Source: Chitinophaga polysaccharea (GTDB taxonomy: Bacteria > Bacteroidota > Bacteroidia > Chitinophagales > Chitinophagaceae). Taken from it: DNA of 64,000 bases. Each line of letters begins with the position of its first letter. Within the stretch, counting starts at the first letter, position 1. Location: positions 186,001-250,000 of the forward strand of contig NZ_VIWO01000005.1 in NCBI RefSeq assembly GCF_007829335.1. The letters run 5' to 3'. Positions 33,941 through 43,799 of this stretch are shown one piece after another. Below the pieces are notes generated by a model, which had not been told where the DNA came from, ran no database searches, and saw only the letters and a program-made list of their open reading frames with translations. The position numbers were made by a program, and so were the translations under genes.

Positions 33941-35290
33941 TTACTCCACCACAAAATGGGGTTCATTATTTTTGTCGATGCTCACATAATAATCCAGCGG
34001 ATACACCTTGTTGGCATCTTCTATATAGCAGGCCGGATCGTCTCTACCGTCTACAATCAATTTGGCAAAACGGCCGTCCGGCGTAATATACAGACTGGTA
34101 TTTTCAGCCAGTGTAACCGTGTCCGTTATATGGGCCAGGTCTGTGATATTTTTCCATTGGGCTTGTCCGTCGGTAGGCTTATACAGGTGCCAGGCCATGG
34201 CCTTGTTTTGTTCCAGCGGGAATAGCAGGCTGGCGAGTTGTTGGGTATCTTTATTTTGGTATGCTGTCTGTAATTTCCGGTAATGCGCCAGCACACGTTC
34301 TTTGGCATCTGGTATTTTACGGATGTCGGTGGCAGTAGCATAAGCCGGCAGCTCAAAGGCTTGTACGGTGGTTGTAAAGGTTTGATTAACCGTGGCGGAA
34401 GGCTGCCCCGCAAACCGCGATGCCCGGATCGCTTTGTAATAATGCGGCTCCAGCTGGATCATCGTATCGGCGTTGGGGGTCTGAAACTGCAATATAACCG
34501 GTGAAAAGCAGGACTGATCGCTCCATTTATGTACAGCTACTGTTACCACCGACTCCTGGTGCAGCCGTGTTCGTGGATGCCCGTCGAAATCAACACCCGG
34601 CAATAGTTCTACCGTTAGCGTTTGTTTGCTGCCTTTCTGCAGGTAGGCATTAATATCTGCTGTAACGCCCAGGGTATTCGCACTCAGGTGGGTAAGCGCT
34701 AAAAAACCGTTTACATACACGCGGTACCCGCACTCACTGTTATCTACCTCCAGCCGGTAGTTGTCGCCGGCACTGGTGCCGGGAACCGTAGCGTAGGCGC
34801 TGGTCACTTTGTTGTTGACCGGTTGATTAAAATACAGGGTGATGTACGACTTTTCTTTATTGCCAAGAGTCAGCAGGTTACCTTTATAATCACTAACGTT
34901 AAAAATGATGTTCTTTTCTACCGTTTTCCAGCTCAGATCGGGACCGGAACTCTCTTTCAACCCGGTGCCGAATGCCGACTCCAGGCCATTAAGCACTTCC
35001 AGGGCGCCTTTCTCTGTATGAAAGGAAATGCGGACGATCACCTCTTCTTTCATTTCCACCTGTACTTCTTTTACAGGCTGACCATAGTAGGTAAAATCGC
35101 CTTCCAGGTGCATCACCAGTATGTGAACCGGTACAGAGTCTACCCGCACCTGTTTTTTTGGCAACGTGGCCACCAGGGAGTCGAGCTGCTGCCGGTGATG
35201 GATGTTTTCAATGGCCGTCAACGACGAATGGCCACAGCTGGCCATCAACAAGGCATACAACAAAACAATGCCAATATATAATTTATTCAT
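33941..35290 (-). CDS. Lipoprotein of unknown function
   Basis: I start at the ATG at 35290 because MNKLYIGIVLLYALLMASCG is a clear lipoprotein signal with the lipobox Cys at residue 19. The open frame extends 22 codons further without meaning. The mature part (about 430 residues) is beta-rich, with VRISFHTEKGALEVLNGLES and YRLEVDNSECGYRVYVNG, and a helical stretch near 345-390. I do not recognise a domain. It lies between two other lipoprotein genes on the same strand (gaps of 13 and 20 bases), so the three products probably act together at the cell envelope. Confidence 0.75.
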   Translation of the reverse strand: MNKLYIGIVLLYALLMASCGHSSLTAIENIHHRQQLDSLVATLPKKQVRVDSVPVHILVMHLEGDFTYYGQPVKEVQVEMKEEVIVRISFHTEKGALEVLNGLESAFGTGLKESSGPDLSWKTVEKNIIFNVSDYKGNLLTLGNKEKSYITLYFNQPVNNKVTSAYATVPGTSAGDNYRLEVDNSECGYRVYVNGFLALTHLSANTLGVTADINAYLQKGSKQTLTVELLPGVDFDGHPRTRLHQESVVTVAVHKWSDQSCFSPVILQFQTPNADTMIQLEPHYYKAIRASRFAGQPSATVNQTFTTTVQAFELPAYATATDIRKIPDAKERVLAHYRKLQTAYQNKDTQQLASLLFPLEQNKAMAWHLYKPTDGQAQWKNITDLAHITDTVTLAENTSLYITPDGRFAKLIVDGRDDPACYIEDANKVYPLDYYVSIDKNNEPHFVVE

Positions 35291-35303
35291 AATGAGTAGG
35301 TGC

Positions 35304-35807
35304 TTAGGGTTGAGTAAAGAAGATCTGAAAGGTGGGGGCCTCGGTGATTTCAGCAACAGTATTCATATTTTTAGGGAGAGACAGGCCAATTAATTGCTGC
35401 TGATTTTTCCAGACCAACAGGTCGTTCTCTCCACTGGCGTAAAATTCTCCCGTAGAATCGGCGCCGGGCTTACCATACAAGGCAGTGAGCTTTTCTTTGA
35501 GGTTAACGGCATCCTGTTTGTTTTTAAATAATTCTACGGATATGCGCTTCAGGTGCAACTTATCTTCATCTATAGCAATAGACATCCCTGCCACCGGCAT
35601 CCCCATTAACTGCATATATCGCTCATCATTATATTCGTATCCACTAATTCCATTCCGGATAAAATGAAGGGTGGGATAATCTGCCAGCAAATCGCTCTCA
35701 CGCGTGATGGCATTGATTTGAATGATGTCGGATGGCTTTTTGGATGCGGGACGGTTACAGGCCCACAAAGTACTCAGCAACAAACAGTACAACAGGCTTC
35801 TTTTCAT
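35304..35807 (-). CDS. Small lipoprotein of unknown function
   Basis: The lipoprotein signal is MKRSLLYCLLLSTLWACNRP (Cys at 17). The mature 150 residues contain ESDLLADYPTLHFIRNGISG and ISVELFKNKQDAVNLKEKLT plus LYGKPG. That looks like a compact alpha/beta domain comparing a stored value. No family is recognised. First gene of the three-lipoprotein operon. Confidence 0.7.
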   Translation of the reverse strand: MKRSLLYCLLLSTLWACNRPASKKPSDIIQINAITRESDLLADYPTLHFIRNGISGYEYNDERYMQLMGMPVAGMSIAIDEDKLHLKRISVELFKNKQDAVNLKEKLTALYGKPGADSTGEFYASGENDLLVWKNQQQLIGLSLPKNMNTVAEITEAPTFQIFFTQP

Positions 35808-35931
35808 ATTCGTAGTGGTGATCGGGTTATAAAAGCCTGAAAGTAAAGAAAAATAACCGATCCGGCTCTGCCGGTAGCGTATATGCAGGTTATAGGTTTA
35901 TATATGCGGGGGGAAAACAAACATTCGCGAT

Positions 35932-35997
35932 GGCACGCGAAGGAGCAAAGAAGCAAAGGAAAATAAAAAACTTTGCTTCTTTGCTCCTTTGCGTGCC
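35932..35997. terminator. Long hairpin after doxX-like gene
   Basis: Arms of 27 bases with one mismatch (35932-35958 and 35971-35997) surround a 12-base A-rich loop and start 4 bases after the DoxX stop codon. The arms contain GGAGCAAAGAAGCAAAG. It should end doxX transcription; its sequence differs from the other stop-codon palindromes but its placement is the same. Confidence 0.7.
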
Positions 35998-36001
35998 TCT
36001 A

Positions 36002-36391
36002 TTATACTTTTGGCTTATCCAGGCTATAAGGCCCCGGCCCGAAATAGGCCAGCAACAAGGCGCCTCCCAGTATCGCCACATTTTTCATAAACATGGCCAT
36101 CTGCATTTGTTTTTGCATGGGATCGGTAACAGACCAGAAGTTATGTAAGGCAATACTTACCGGCACCAGGAAAATAACAATCAGCCAGGCGCCATATTTT
36201 ACCTTGTAGCCCAGCAGTATGCTGAATCCCCCCAATAAAGCAAGCAAACCGGCAAAAGGTACCATAATGCGGGCGGCGGGCACACCGGCCGCCGCTGCAT
36301 AGTCGGCGCCGGCTCCCATCACATGGTTAAGCCCGGACATAACAAAAATGAGGGCAAACAGTATACGGCCCAGCAATGGAACTATTTTCAT
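36002..36391 (-). CDS. DoxX-family membrane protein
   Basis: This 129-residue protein with four membrane helices starts LLGRILFALIFVMSGLNHVM, the DoxX signature. It continues through VPFAGLLALLGGFSILLGYK, WLIVIFLVPVSIALHNFW and MFMKNVAILGGALLLAYFGP. DoxX-like proteins are quinone- or oxidoreductase-associated inner-membrane proteins. It is divergent from the HxlR-type regulator 136 bases away, which probably controls it. Confidence 0.88.
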   Translation of the reverse strand: MKIVPLLGRILFALIFVMSGLNHVMGAGADYAAAAGVPAARIMVPFAGLLALLGGFSILLGYKVKYGAWLIVIFLVPVSIALHNFWSVTDPMQKQMQMAMFMKNVAILGGALLLAYFGPGPYSLDKPKV

Positions 36392-36415
36392 AGTAAATAA
36401 ATTTTAATAATATAA

Positions 36416-36423
36416 CAAACCTA
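36416..36423 (-). promoter_or_regulatory. -7 promoter element of the doxX-like gene
   Basis: The minus strand reads TAGGTTTG, an exact TAnnTTTG, 24 bases before the ATG. No clear TTG is found at -33. The element is inside the shared control region with the HxlR gene. Confidence 0.5.
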
Positions 36424-36527
36424 GTGGTATTCTGGTTGCCGGGAAAGAGACTTACCCAAAGGATAGTGGTTTCCTGTACTATAGCAGGGCTTTCCGTATC
36501 TTTACCGACGGAAAGAAAAATGATTGT

Positions 36528-36920
36528 ATGCGAAAAGAAAACTCTTCCAATGCTATCAATGAAAGACAGTTAAGAGGCGATTGCGGCACCGCCTATACCC
36601 TGTCACTGATCGGTGGACGGTGGAAGCCTACCATACTTTGGCGCCTGCTCGATGGTAAGATGCGCTATAACGAACTAAAGAAATCAATATCCGGTATTTC
36701 TGAACGGGTGTTGGTACTGCAGTTAAGAGAGCTGGAAAACGACGACCTGGTAAAACGGATTATATATCCCGAAGTGCCTCCCCGCGTAGAGTATGAGCTA
36801 ACCCCGCTGGGATGGAGTATGGAAGCGCTATTACAACATATGTCTGACTGGGGCGTGGCACATAAAAAGGCCACCACAACCCGCAAAAAAGAAACGCAGG
36901 TTATGGTGGATAAAGGTTAA
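36528..36920 (+). CDS. HxlR-family transcriptional regulator
   Basis: The 130-residue protein has the HxlR (DUF24) winged helix: TAYTLSLIGGRWKPTILWRL, YNELKKSISGISERVLVLQL, RELENDDLVKRIIYPEVPPR and VEYELTPLG. The Cys in GDCGTAYTL is at the position where HxlR/HypR proteins sense electrophiles. It is divergent from doxX and overlaps the convergent dehydrogenase gene by 4 bases. It probably responds to redox stress and controls one or both neighbours. Confidence 0.88.
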   Translation: MRKENSSNAINERQLRGDCGTAYTLSLIGGRWKPTILWRLLDGKMRYNELKKSISGISERVLVLQLRELENDDLVKRIIYPEVPPRVEYELTPLGWSMEALLQHMSDWGVAHKKATTTRKKETQVMVDKG

Positions 36921-37804
36921 TACGTCAGGCCGGCATCGTCCAGCGCTCCCATGGCCAGCGATGTCCAGTCTGCATCATGCACATCTTTTGCCAGGATGGT
37001 GGTAAGCCTCGACTGTACCAATTGCGCCATTGGCATCGGCGTATACGAGCGCCGCGCCGTTTGCAATACCAGGTCCATATCTTTCAAACCCAGGGCGGCG
37101 CCAAAGGAAGGGCTGCCCGTGAATTTCCGGTCTATCACCATGGCGCCATAATTGCGGAACACAGGACCCGCAAACAAAGTAGTGGTCAGCATTTCATAAG
37201 CCACCTTCGGATCTACCTTATTTTTTTCCGCCAGCGCAAATGCTTCTGCCATCAGCTCAATAGAAGCGGCAATCATAAAGTTGCCGATCAGCTTCAACAC
37301 ATTGGCACTGCCTGCATCTTCTCCCAAATCAAAAATATTCTTGGCAAATCCTGCCAACAGCAAGGGTTTTATCCGCTCCTTTGCCGCTGCCGGACCCGAA
37401 ATCACGGCATTCCCCAACTTAGCTGCTGCTGCATCGGGACGGGCAAATACCGGCGCCGTAACAAACTGTACGCCCTGCGCCTGGTGACGCAATGATAAGG
37501 CAGTAGAAGTATCGGGCGACACCGTACTCATTGACACGTGGATACCTCCGGGGCCCAGCACCTCCAGCAAAGCATCTGTAGATATCGCTTCCAGTGCGGC
37601 ATCATCCGCTACCAGGCTCAATACCACACCTCCTTTCTCAGCAGCTGCTGCCGCTGTATCCACCAGCACCGCGCCCAGCTGTTCCAGCGGCAACGCCTTT
37701 TCACGGGTACGATTGTAAATTTTCACTTTGTATCCTGCCCTTACCAGGTTTTCTGCAATGGGGTAGCCCAAATGACCGGTTCCTATAAATCCAATGGTTT
37801 CCAT
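36917..37804 (-). CDS. NAD(P)-dependent beta-hydroxyacid dehydrogenase-like oxidoreductase
   Basis: The N-terminal Rossmann motif GFIGTGHLGYPIAENLVRAG is at residues 5-24. The substrate-site line is HVSMSTVSPDTSTAL near 110, and SANVLKLIGNFMIAAS carries the catalytic Lys near 173. This is the 3-hydroxyisobutyrate dehydrogenase/glyoxylate reductase superfamily. At 295 residues it is full length. The substrate is unknown. Its stop overlaps the HxlR stop, and redox-linked control by that regulator is possible. Confidence 0.87.
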   Translation of the reverse strand: METIGFIGTGHLGYPIAENLVRAGYKVKIYNRTREKALPLEQLGAVLVDTAAAAAEKGGVVLSLVADDAALEAISTDALLEVLGPGGIHVSMSTVSPDTSTALSLRHQAQGVQFVTAPVFARPDAAAAKLGNAVISGPAAAKERIKPLLLAGFAKNIFDLGEDAGSANVLKLIGNFMIAASIELMAEAFALAEKNKVDPKVAYEMLTTTLFAGPVFRNYGAMVIDRKFTGSPSFGAALGLKDMDLVLQTARRSYTPMPMAQLVQSRLTTILAKDVHDADWTSLAMGALDDAGLTY

Positions 37805-37966
37805 ATGATTCCAATTAAAAGTTTACTGCTCAAATCTAGTGTTTCAGGCGAACTTATGGAAAACACATTTATCGAATGCTTTGTTGGGAACAAAACATAT
37901 CCGTTTTTATCTTACCAGTGGTCACATTCCGTTTTTTTACTAAATTCCGTGTATAATCCTGATGCC

Positions 37967-40900
37967 TTGAAAAGAAGCCTTTTTCTGTTATGCTGTTTGT
38001 ATTCCTTGCTATTACATGCCCAACAGCCATTGACCCGGAGTACCACCCGCAGTGCACATGCATATGTATATCAACTCAGCGACCACGAAGCCATGGAAAT
38101 ATTTCAATGGCAGCATAAAAAGCATACCTGGGCACAGGAAAAATATTTACATACGCTGCAAAGCTCTTATCCGCAAGACAGCCTGTTTCCGGCTACCACG
38201 CCACCTGGTAACTACCTGGTGGTAAGTGCCGATAAAAATGAAATGCAATATACCTTTCAGCCGGTACATAACCTGCACTTCAAGCTGGTATCCAACGATC
38301 ACGATCTCGCTATATTACTGCACGACAACCAAGGCCTCTTCATCTCCAATGCACAGGTGCAGGTGGGCGGCCATAACATTCCCTGGGATGAAGCTACCCA
38401 CACCTACCGCCTGCCCAGATCGGGCAGCGCCGGCATGGTAACCATTCGCTATAACCAGGTGCTGAACCTATTTCAACTGGCCAATAACCGGCAGCCCGGT
38501 AAAACATCCTGGTGGAAAAGGCTCCTCCCACATCGCAAACAGCGCACCTACCGCCCCCGCCCGGAAGACGCCGACTTCTACGTAACCACGCCCACCGAAG
38601 CGCACTATAAAGGTTTCATGGCATTCAGCAAACCGAAATACAAACCCCATGATACGGTACGTCTCAAAGCATTTATTACCCGGAAAGACAGACGGCTGGT
38701 AAACACTCCCTTACTGCTCCGGCTCTCCTGCCGAAACACCCTGGATACCATCCTAACGGTGATCAATCCGTACCGGCCTGGTGGCTATGATTACGAATTT
38801 GTCCTGAACGACAGCCTCAATCTTGACCTGGATGATAAATACCTCGTTACCCTGGAAGCACCGGTCAGCCGGAAATATGCGCTCGACGATAATGAAACAG
38901 ACCTGGACGATGATGCCTACGCCGCCCAAAGAAAGGTGTTGATGCGGGGCACCTTTGAATATGAAGAATACGATCTGAAAAGCGTTCATTTCACCACCCG
39001 TACCGACCATAAGGAACATACCCCCGGCATGCCACTGTCGCTATATATGAAAGCCACTGACGAAAACGGCTTGCCTGTTATGGATGGACGTGTAATCATT
39101 ACCGTTACCTCAAATACGGTCCGCCAATATCATGCGCCATTTGTATTCATTCCCAAAACGCTCTGGACACATGAAATCGCACTGGATATGACTGGTGAAA
39201 CCAAGGTAATCCTTCCAGACAGTATCTTTCCAGCTGCAACCTTTTCCTACAATATCGCAACGCTATTTCTTAACAGCAACAACGAATCGCAGCATAGTAA
39301 TAATTACATAGATTATTTATACGAACCAGATGATATCAGTTTTTCCCAGACGGCCGATAGTATATCCATTTCGTTTAACCGTGCAGGTAAGGTAAAAACA
39401 ATGCCGGCTATCCTGCAGTTAGTTAATACTTTAGGAGATACCATCGGCAGGTTATCACTGATGCTGCCAACCAGCGTCCCTATCCAGCCCTTTGCCGCCT
39501 CCTACCTGGTCACCGCCGGCACCGTAAGCAGGGAATACAGTATTGCCCGCGACGATGCCAGGATCACGGCAAATAATTTCCACACCCGCGATTCTGTATT
39601 TATCTCCATCAACAACCCATCGAAATTATCATTCTGGTACAGCATCTTCGCCGACAACAAACTGATAGACAGGGGCTATACCCGGCAATTGTCGTGGAAG
39701 GCCGCCAGTATTACCCCCCGGTATTATTCGGTGAGTATTCAATACATCCTGAATGACCAGGTACAACGTGAGAATTTCTACATACCCTATACCGACAAGC
39801 AATTACAGGTAACCATTAATAGTCCGCTGGCCATTTATCCCGGCCAAACGTCCCGTATAGGCGTTACCGTAAAAGATATGGAAGGGCGCCCGGTGAAAGA
39901 TGCCGATATAACCGCTTACGCCATTACCGGCAAATTCAGCGATTACCAGATGCCTGTTGCCCCCTACCTGGGCCAGGTATATAGCCTGCGGAAAAAGTAC
40001 AGCCTGCAACGTCTTGTCAACAACAGACGGACGTTGACTTCCCGGCTGATCAGCTGGGAAAGGTGGAAAAATGACATGGCGTTGGATAGCATTACCTACT
40101 ACCGTTTTCTTTATGCCAGCGGCATTTATTATAACACGGCGCCGGTGTCATCTGGCATTACTCAGCTGGCGCCGTTTATCCGTGAAAAAAATATCCTCCA
40201 GGCGCCGGTAATGGTAACCATCGATGAACAACCGGTATATTTCGATCAGGCCGGCCAGAGCAGTGCTTATAGCTTTGCGGTAAGTCCGGGTAAACACCGG
40301 CTGGAACTCCGCATCCGGGATAAACGTATCATCGTAGACAGCATTGAGGCCGTTGGTGGTATGAAAACCTTTGTCAGTATTCCGGTAGACGAACCCAACA
40401 CCCGGATAAGGATAGAAAAAATGCCGCCTACCCTCACCTCTGCAGAACAAATTACCTGGAGGCGATACCTGGTTCCATTTGAACTAAACGACCCCACCAA
40501 GTATACGTACATTCGCCAGGACAACAATATCTACTGGTTCAGGAGTAATTATTATAGCGGACAAATCGTGCTGGCAGGCCCACTGCATGTGTCTGAGGCA
40601 GAATATGCCGTAAAAGGCGGCTTCACCCAGTCTTTCCAGCCTGAACCAGGTTACATCTTTAGCATCCGGAAGGGGTTAGTCAAGGAAAAAGAAATACCCG
40701 CTCAACGCTACCGCCCTTTCTTTTATGTGAAAGAATGGCTTCAGCCACCGTTTTATGACGAGGTATTCACCACACAGGCGATCGACACCAGTTGGAAAAC
40801 TGAGCAAGGGAAGACTTCCATCAACCATCGTATTTACCCTGACCCTCGCTATCAAGGTAGCGGATATGACCTGCAAATAACTCCGGACACCTGTTTACCA

Positions 40901-43732
40901 GAGCAAGAAATCAGGCAGCTCTTTCTTTACCGCTACGATAACCCTTCCTTCGTAACCCTCTACCCTACAACTACCCGGCGTTTTACGGGGCTGGAACCCG
41001 GTTACTACCGTCTGTTGGTACTGCATTACAACAACCACTACTATGTTGCGGATAGCCTGGAAGTAAGAGAAGGCGGGGACACCTATTACAGATTAGAGGG
41101 ACATAAAATAGTATCTAATGATAGTGTGAGCCGGGCATTGCACCAGGCGATCCTCGACTGGCCTTCCAACCAGCCAACCCCTATTGAACAAAAAGTAGAT
41201 TTCAATACAGCATTCAACCAGCAATACCTTACCAGCAGCAGCTTTACCAGGACCGTATATGGTGTGGTGACAGACAAAAAACTGCATACTCCCCTGCCAG
41301 GCGTAACAGTGAAACTGAAAGGTACCAACACCGGCGCCGTTACCGATGCAAAGGGTTTCTTCAGGTTACCGGTTACCGAAAAAGGGATGCTCGTTTTCAG
41401 TTTTATCGGTTACAACAGCGAGGAAGTATCCCTAAAAAACCAGGAGCATTTTGATGTGAGAATGGAGGCCAGGGAACAACACCTGTTGGAATCGGTAGTG
41501 GTGGTGGGTTATGGCGCTATCAAGAAAAGTAACCTCACTGCGTCTGTCTCCGTGGTAAGAGAATCACTTCAAGGCTATACCGCCGGTGTTAATATAAGAG
41601 GCATTGCAGGCGATAGTAATCGATTGCCATTGATCGTTATAGACGGCATTCCTTATGCCGGCGATCTGAAAAGCCTGCCACCGGATCAGATCAAAAACAT
41701 GACGGTGCTGAAAGATGCCGCTGCCACAGCAATTTATGGCGCCAGGGCAGCGAATGGCGTGATTATTATCACCAGCAGCAAAGCGGGCGCATTAGCTGCG
41801 TTGAATAATGAGGAAGGATTACCGGCTGGCAATTCCATCCGCACCCACTTCCGGGATGATGCCTTCTGGCAGCCACGGTTACGTACCAACGAAAAAGGCG
41901 AGGCTAGCTTTAAAGTCACCTTCCCGGATGATATAACCAGCTGGAAAACTTATGCCCTGGCATATACTGATCAACGGCAAACCGGTGCGGCCGAGGCACA
42001 GATTAAAGCGTTTAAACCCTTAAGCGCTAACCTGTCTCTCCCCACATTTGCTATCGCTGGCGATAGTATCCGTATTATCGGTAAAATATTGAATTACGGG
42101 AGAGATAGCAATACGGTCAGTCGCAGCTTTTACGCTAATCACCGCCTCGTGGAGCAACATCACATCGGGGTGCAAAACAGCTATATTGATACCTTCCCCG
42201 TCGCCATACCGGCGGGCGACAGCGCGTCCTTCCAATATACTATTCATGCCAGCGGCGACTATTTCGATGGTGAGTACCGGGCCATCCCAATAATGCCGGC
42301 GGGCGTAAAAGAAACCAATGGCATCTTTGCCGCGCTTCCCGGCGACACTGCTTTTACCTTTGCAGCCAGCGATACGGGCGCCATCCACGTTTATGCCAAT
42401 ACCTCCCTGCTGCCGGTATTACTGGAAGAAACGGATTACCTGGAACGCTACGAATACCTCTGCAACGAGCAGATGGCTTCCAAACTCACCGGCCTGCTGC
42501 TGGAAAAGCAGGCCCGCCGGTTGCTGAAGCAATCGTTTGATAAAGACCGGAAAATCCGTCAGCTTATCTCCGACCTGCAGGGAAATAGAAATAAGGATGG
42601 AAACTGGGGATGGTGGCATAAAGGCACAACAGAATACTGGATCTCCCAACATGTAATACAAGCCTTCCTGCTGGCGGAACAACAGGGATTTTCCGTTAAC
42701 CTGGATAAACCCCCGTTGATCAACTACCTGGTATTTCTGCTCAACAGTGCGGCTTGTACCGATAAAATCACTCTCCTCGAAACCCTGCATACGCTGGGTG
42801 CAAAATTAAACTACTCCAATTACCTGGATACATTGAATGCACCGAAAAATAATTTATACGATCAGTATCGCTTGTTATACCTGAAACAACGTACAGGCAT
42901 GGCCGTTAAAACGGATTCAATTCTGGCACACCGGCAGACGACTATGATGGGCAACAGTTACTGGGGCGAAGAAAGCTACCAGTTCTTTAATAACAGTATA
43001 CAAACCACTTTGCTGGCTTATAAAATATTGAGGGCAGCAGGCGGACAGGAACCGGTATTACACAGCATCCGCAACTGGTTCCTGGAAAAAAGACGCAGTG
43101 GTAACTGGCGCAATACTTACGAATCAGCTAGCATCCTGGCCACCATTATGCCGGATGTATTACAGGCAGGAGAGCAACGCCCGGCTACCTTGCAGATAAA
43201 CGGGCAAGCGGTCACCCAGTTTCCATATAACCATACCTTGCCCGGTGGCCAATCAATACAGGTAAGCAAAAGTGGTGGCGCTACCATCTACTTCAGCGCC
43301 TGGCAACAGCACTGGAATCCGGCCCCATTACCGGCCAGCCGTCAGTTCAGCGTTAGCAGTAAATTTATGCAGGAACGTAAAAAGGTGGAGCAGCTCACCG
43401 CCGGCAAAAGCGTACTACTCCAGGTAGAAGTTGAAGTAAAGGCAGATGCCGATTACATCATGGTGGAAATACCTATACCGGCCGGTTGTTCTTATGAAGA
43501 AAAAAGCGGCAGCTGGACAAACAACGAGGTACACCGCGAACATTTCAAAGACAAGGTGAGCATCTTTTGTAACCAGCTTAACAAAGGCAGGTATACCTTC
43601 CAGGTGGCGCTGATGCCCCGCTTTACCGGTCGCTATCACCTGAACCCCGCCAAAGCGGAAATGATGTATTTCCCGGTATTCTTTGGCAGAACAGGCCTGA
43701 CGCAGATCAACATTGCCGGAGCAAAAAAGTAA
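37967..43732 (+). CDS. Alpha-2-macroglobulin-like protein with internal TonB-plug domain
   Basis: I start at the TTG at 37967 because KRSLFLLCCLYSLLLHAQ is a signal peptide; an in-frame ATG at 37856 would add 37 residues. About 1921 residues. MG-type beta domains come first, including the MG2-like FMAFSKPKYKPHDTVRLKAF near 215. Near 1092-1275 a carboxypeptidase-regulatory domain (PLPGVTVKLKGTNTGAVTDA) and a SusC-type plug (SVVVVGYGAIKKSNLT, TVLKDAAATAIYGARAANGV) are inserted. Then come the A2M domain (ASFKVTFPDDITSWKTYALA) and, near residue 1499, YLCNEQMASKL. Its Cys-x-Glu-Gln matches the thioester motif of alpha-2-macroglobulins. An alpha/alpha toroid and receptor-like domain end the protein. 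There is no barrel after the plug. Confidence 0.85.
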   Translation: MKRSLFLLCCLYSLLLHAQQPLTRSTTRSAHAYVYQLSDHEAMEIFQWQHKKHTWAQEKYLHTLQSSYPQDSLFPATTPPGNYLVVSADKNEMQYTFQPVHNLHFKLVSNDHDLAILLHDNQGLFISNAQVQVGGHNIPWDEATHTYRLPRSGSAGMVTIRYNQVLNLFQLANNRQPGKTSWWKRLLPHRKQRTYRPRPEDADFYVTTPTEAHYKGFMAFSKPKYKPHDTVRLKAFITRKDRRLVNTPLLLRLSCRNTLDTILTVINPYRPGGYDYEFVLNDSLNLDLDDKYLVTLEAPVSRKYALDDNETDLDDDAYAAQRKVLMRGTFEYEEYDLKSVHFTTRTDHKEHTPGMPLSLYMKATDENGLPVMDGRVIITVTSNTVRQYHAPFVFIPKTLWTHEIALDMTGETKVILPDSIFPAATFSYNIATLFLNSNNESQHSNNYIDYLYEPDDISFSQTADSISISFNRAGKVKTMPAILQLVNTLGDTIGRLSLMLPTSVPIQPFAASYLVTAGTVSREYSIARDDARITANNFHTRDSVFISINNPSKLSFWYSIFADNKLIDRGYTRQLSWKAASITPRYYSVSIQYILNDQVQRENFYIPYTDKQLQVTINSPLAIYPGQTSRIGVTVKDMEGRPVKDADITAYAITGKFSDYQMPVAPYLGQVYSLRKKYSLQRLVNNRRTLTSRLISWERWKNDMALDSITYYRFLYASGIYYNTAPVSSGITQLAPFIREKNILQAPVMVTIDEQPVYFDQAGQSSAYSFAVSPGKHRLELRIRDKRIIVDSIEAVGGMKTFVSIPVDEPNTRIRIEKMPPTLTSAEQITWRRYLVPFELNDPTKYTYIRQDNNIYWFRSNYYSGQIVLAGPLHVSEAEYAVKGGFTQSFQPEPGYIFSIRKGLVKEKEIPAQRYRPFFYVKEWLQPPFYDEVFTTQAIDTSWKTEQGKTSINHRIYPDPRYQGSGYDLQITPDTCLPEQEIRQLFLYRYDNPSFVTLYPTTTRRFTGLEPGYYRLLVLHYNNHYYVADSLEVREGGDTYYRLEGHKIVSNDSVSRALHQAILDWPSNQPTPIEQKVDFNTAFNQQYLTSSSFTRTVYGVVTDKKLHTPLPGVTVKLKGTNTGAVTDAKGFFRLPVTEKGMLVFSFIGYNSEEVSLKNQEHFDVRMEAREQHLLESVVVVGYGAIKKSNLTASVSVVRESLQGYTAGVNIRGIAGDSNRLPLIVIDGIPYAGDLKSLPPDQIKNMTVLKDAAATAIYGARAANGVIIITSSKAGALAALNNEEGLPAGNSIRTHFRDDAFWQPRLRTNEKGEASFKVTFPDDITSWKTYALAYTDQRQTGAAEAQIKAFKPLSANLSLPTFAIAGDSIRIIGKILNYGRDSNTVSRSFYANHRLVEQHHIGVQNSYIDTFPVAIPAGDSASFQYTIHASGDYFDGEYRAIPIMPAGVKETNGIFAALPGDTAFTFAASDTGAIHVYANTSLLPVLLEETDYLERYEYLCNEQMASKLTGLLLEKQARRLLKQSFDKDRKIRQLISDLQGNRNKDGNWGWWHKGTTEYWISQHVIQAFLLAEQQGFSVNLDKPPLINYLVFLLNSAACTDKITLLETLHTLGAKLNYSNYLDTLNAPKNNLYDQYRLLYLKQRTGMAVKTDSILAHRQTTMMGNSYWGEESYQFFNNSIQTTLLAYKILRAAGGQEPVLHSIRNWFLEKRRSGNWRNTYESASILATIMPDVLQAGEQRPATLQINGQAVTQFPYNHTLPGGQSIQVSKSGGATIYFSAWQQHWNPAPLPASRQFSVSSKFMQERKKVEQLTAGKSVLLQVEVEVKADADYIMVEIPIPAGCSYEEKSGSWTNNEVHREHFKDKVSIFCNQLNKGRYTFQVALMPRFTGRYHLNPAKAEMMYFPVFFGRTGLTQINIAGAKK

Positions 43733-43799
43733 GCAGCTTTCCCCCGCAAATGGTTTATTTAATGTATATTAATAGGAACACCAATTAAACCATTCCACG

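Noticed and set aside
37538-37966. Upstream extension of the alpha-2-macroglobulin frame by 143 codons
   Set aside because: It runs antisense through the dehydrogenase gene ending at 37804; the export signal begins at 37967, so the true start is there or at the ATG at 37856.
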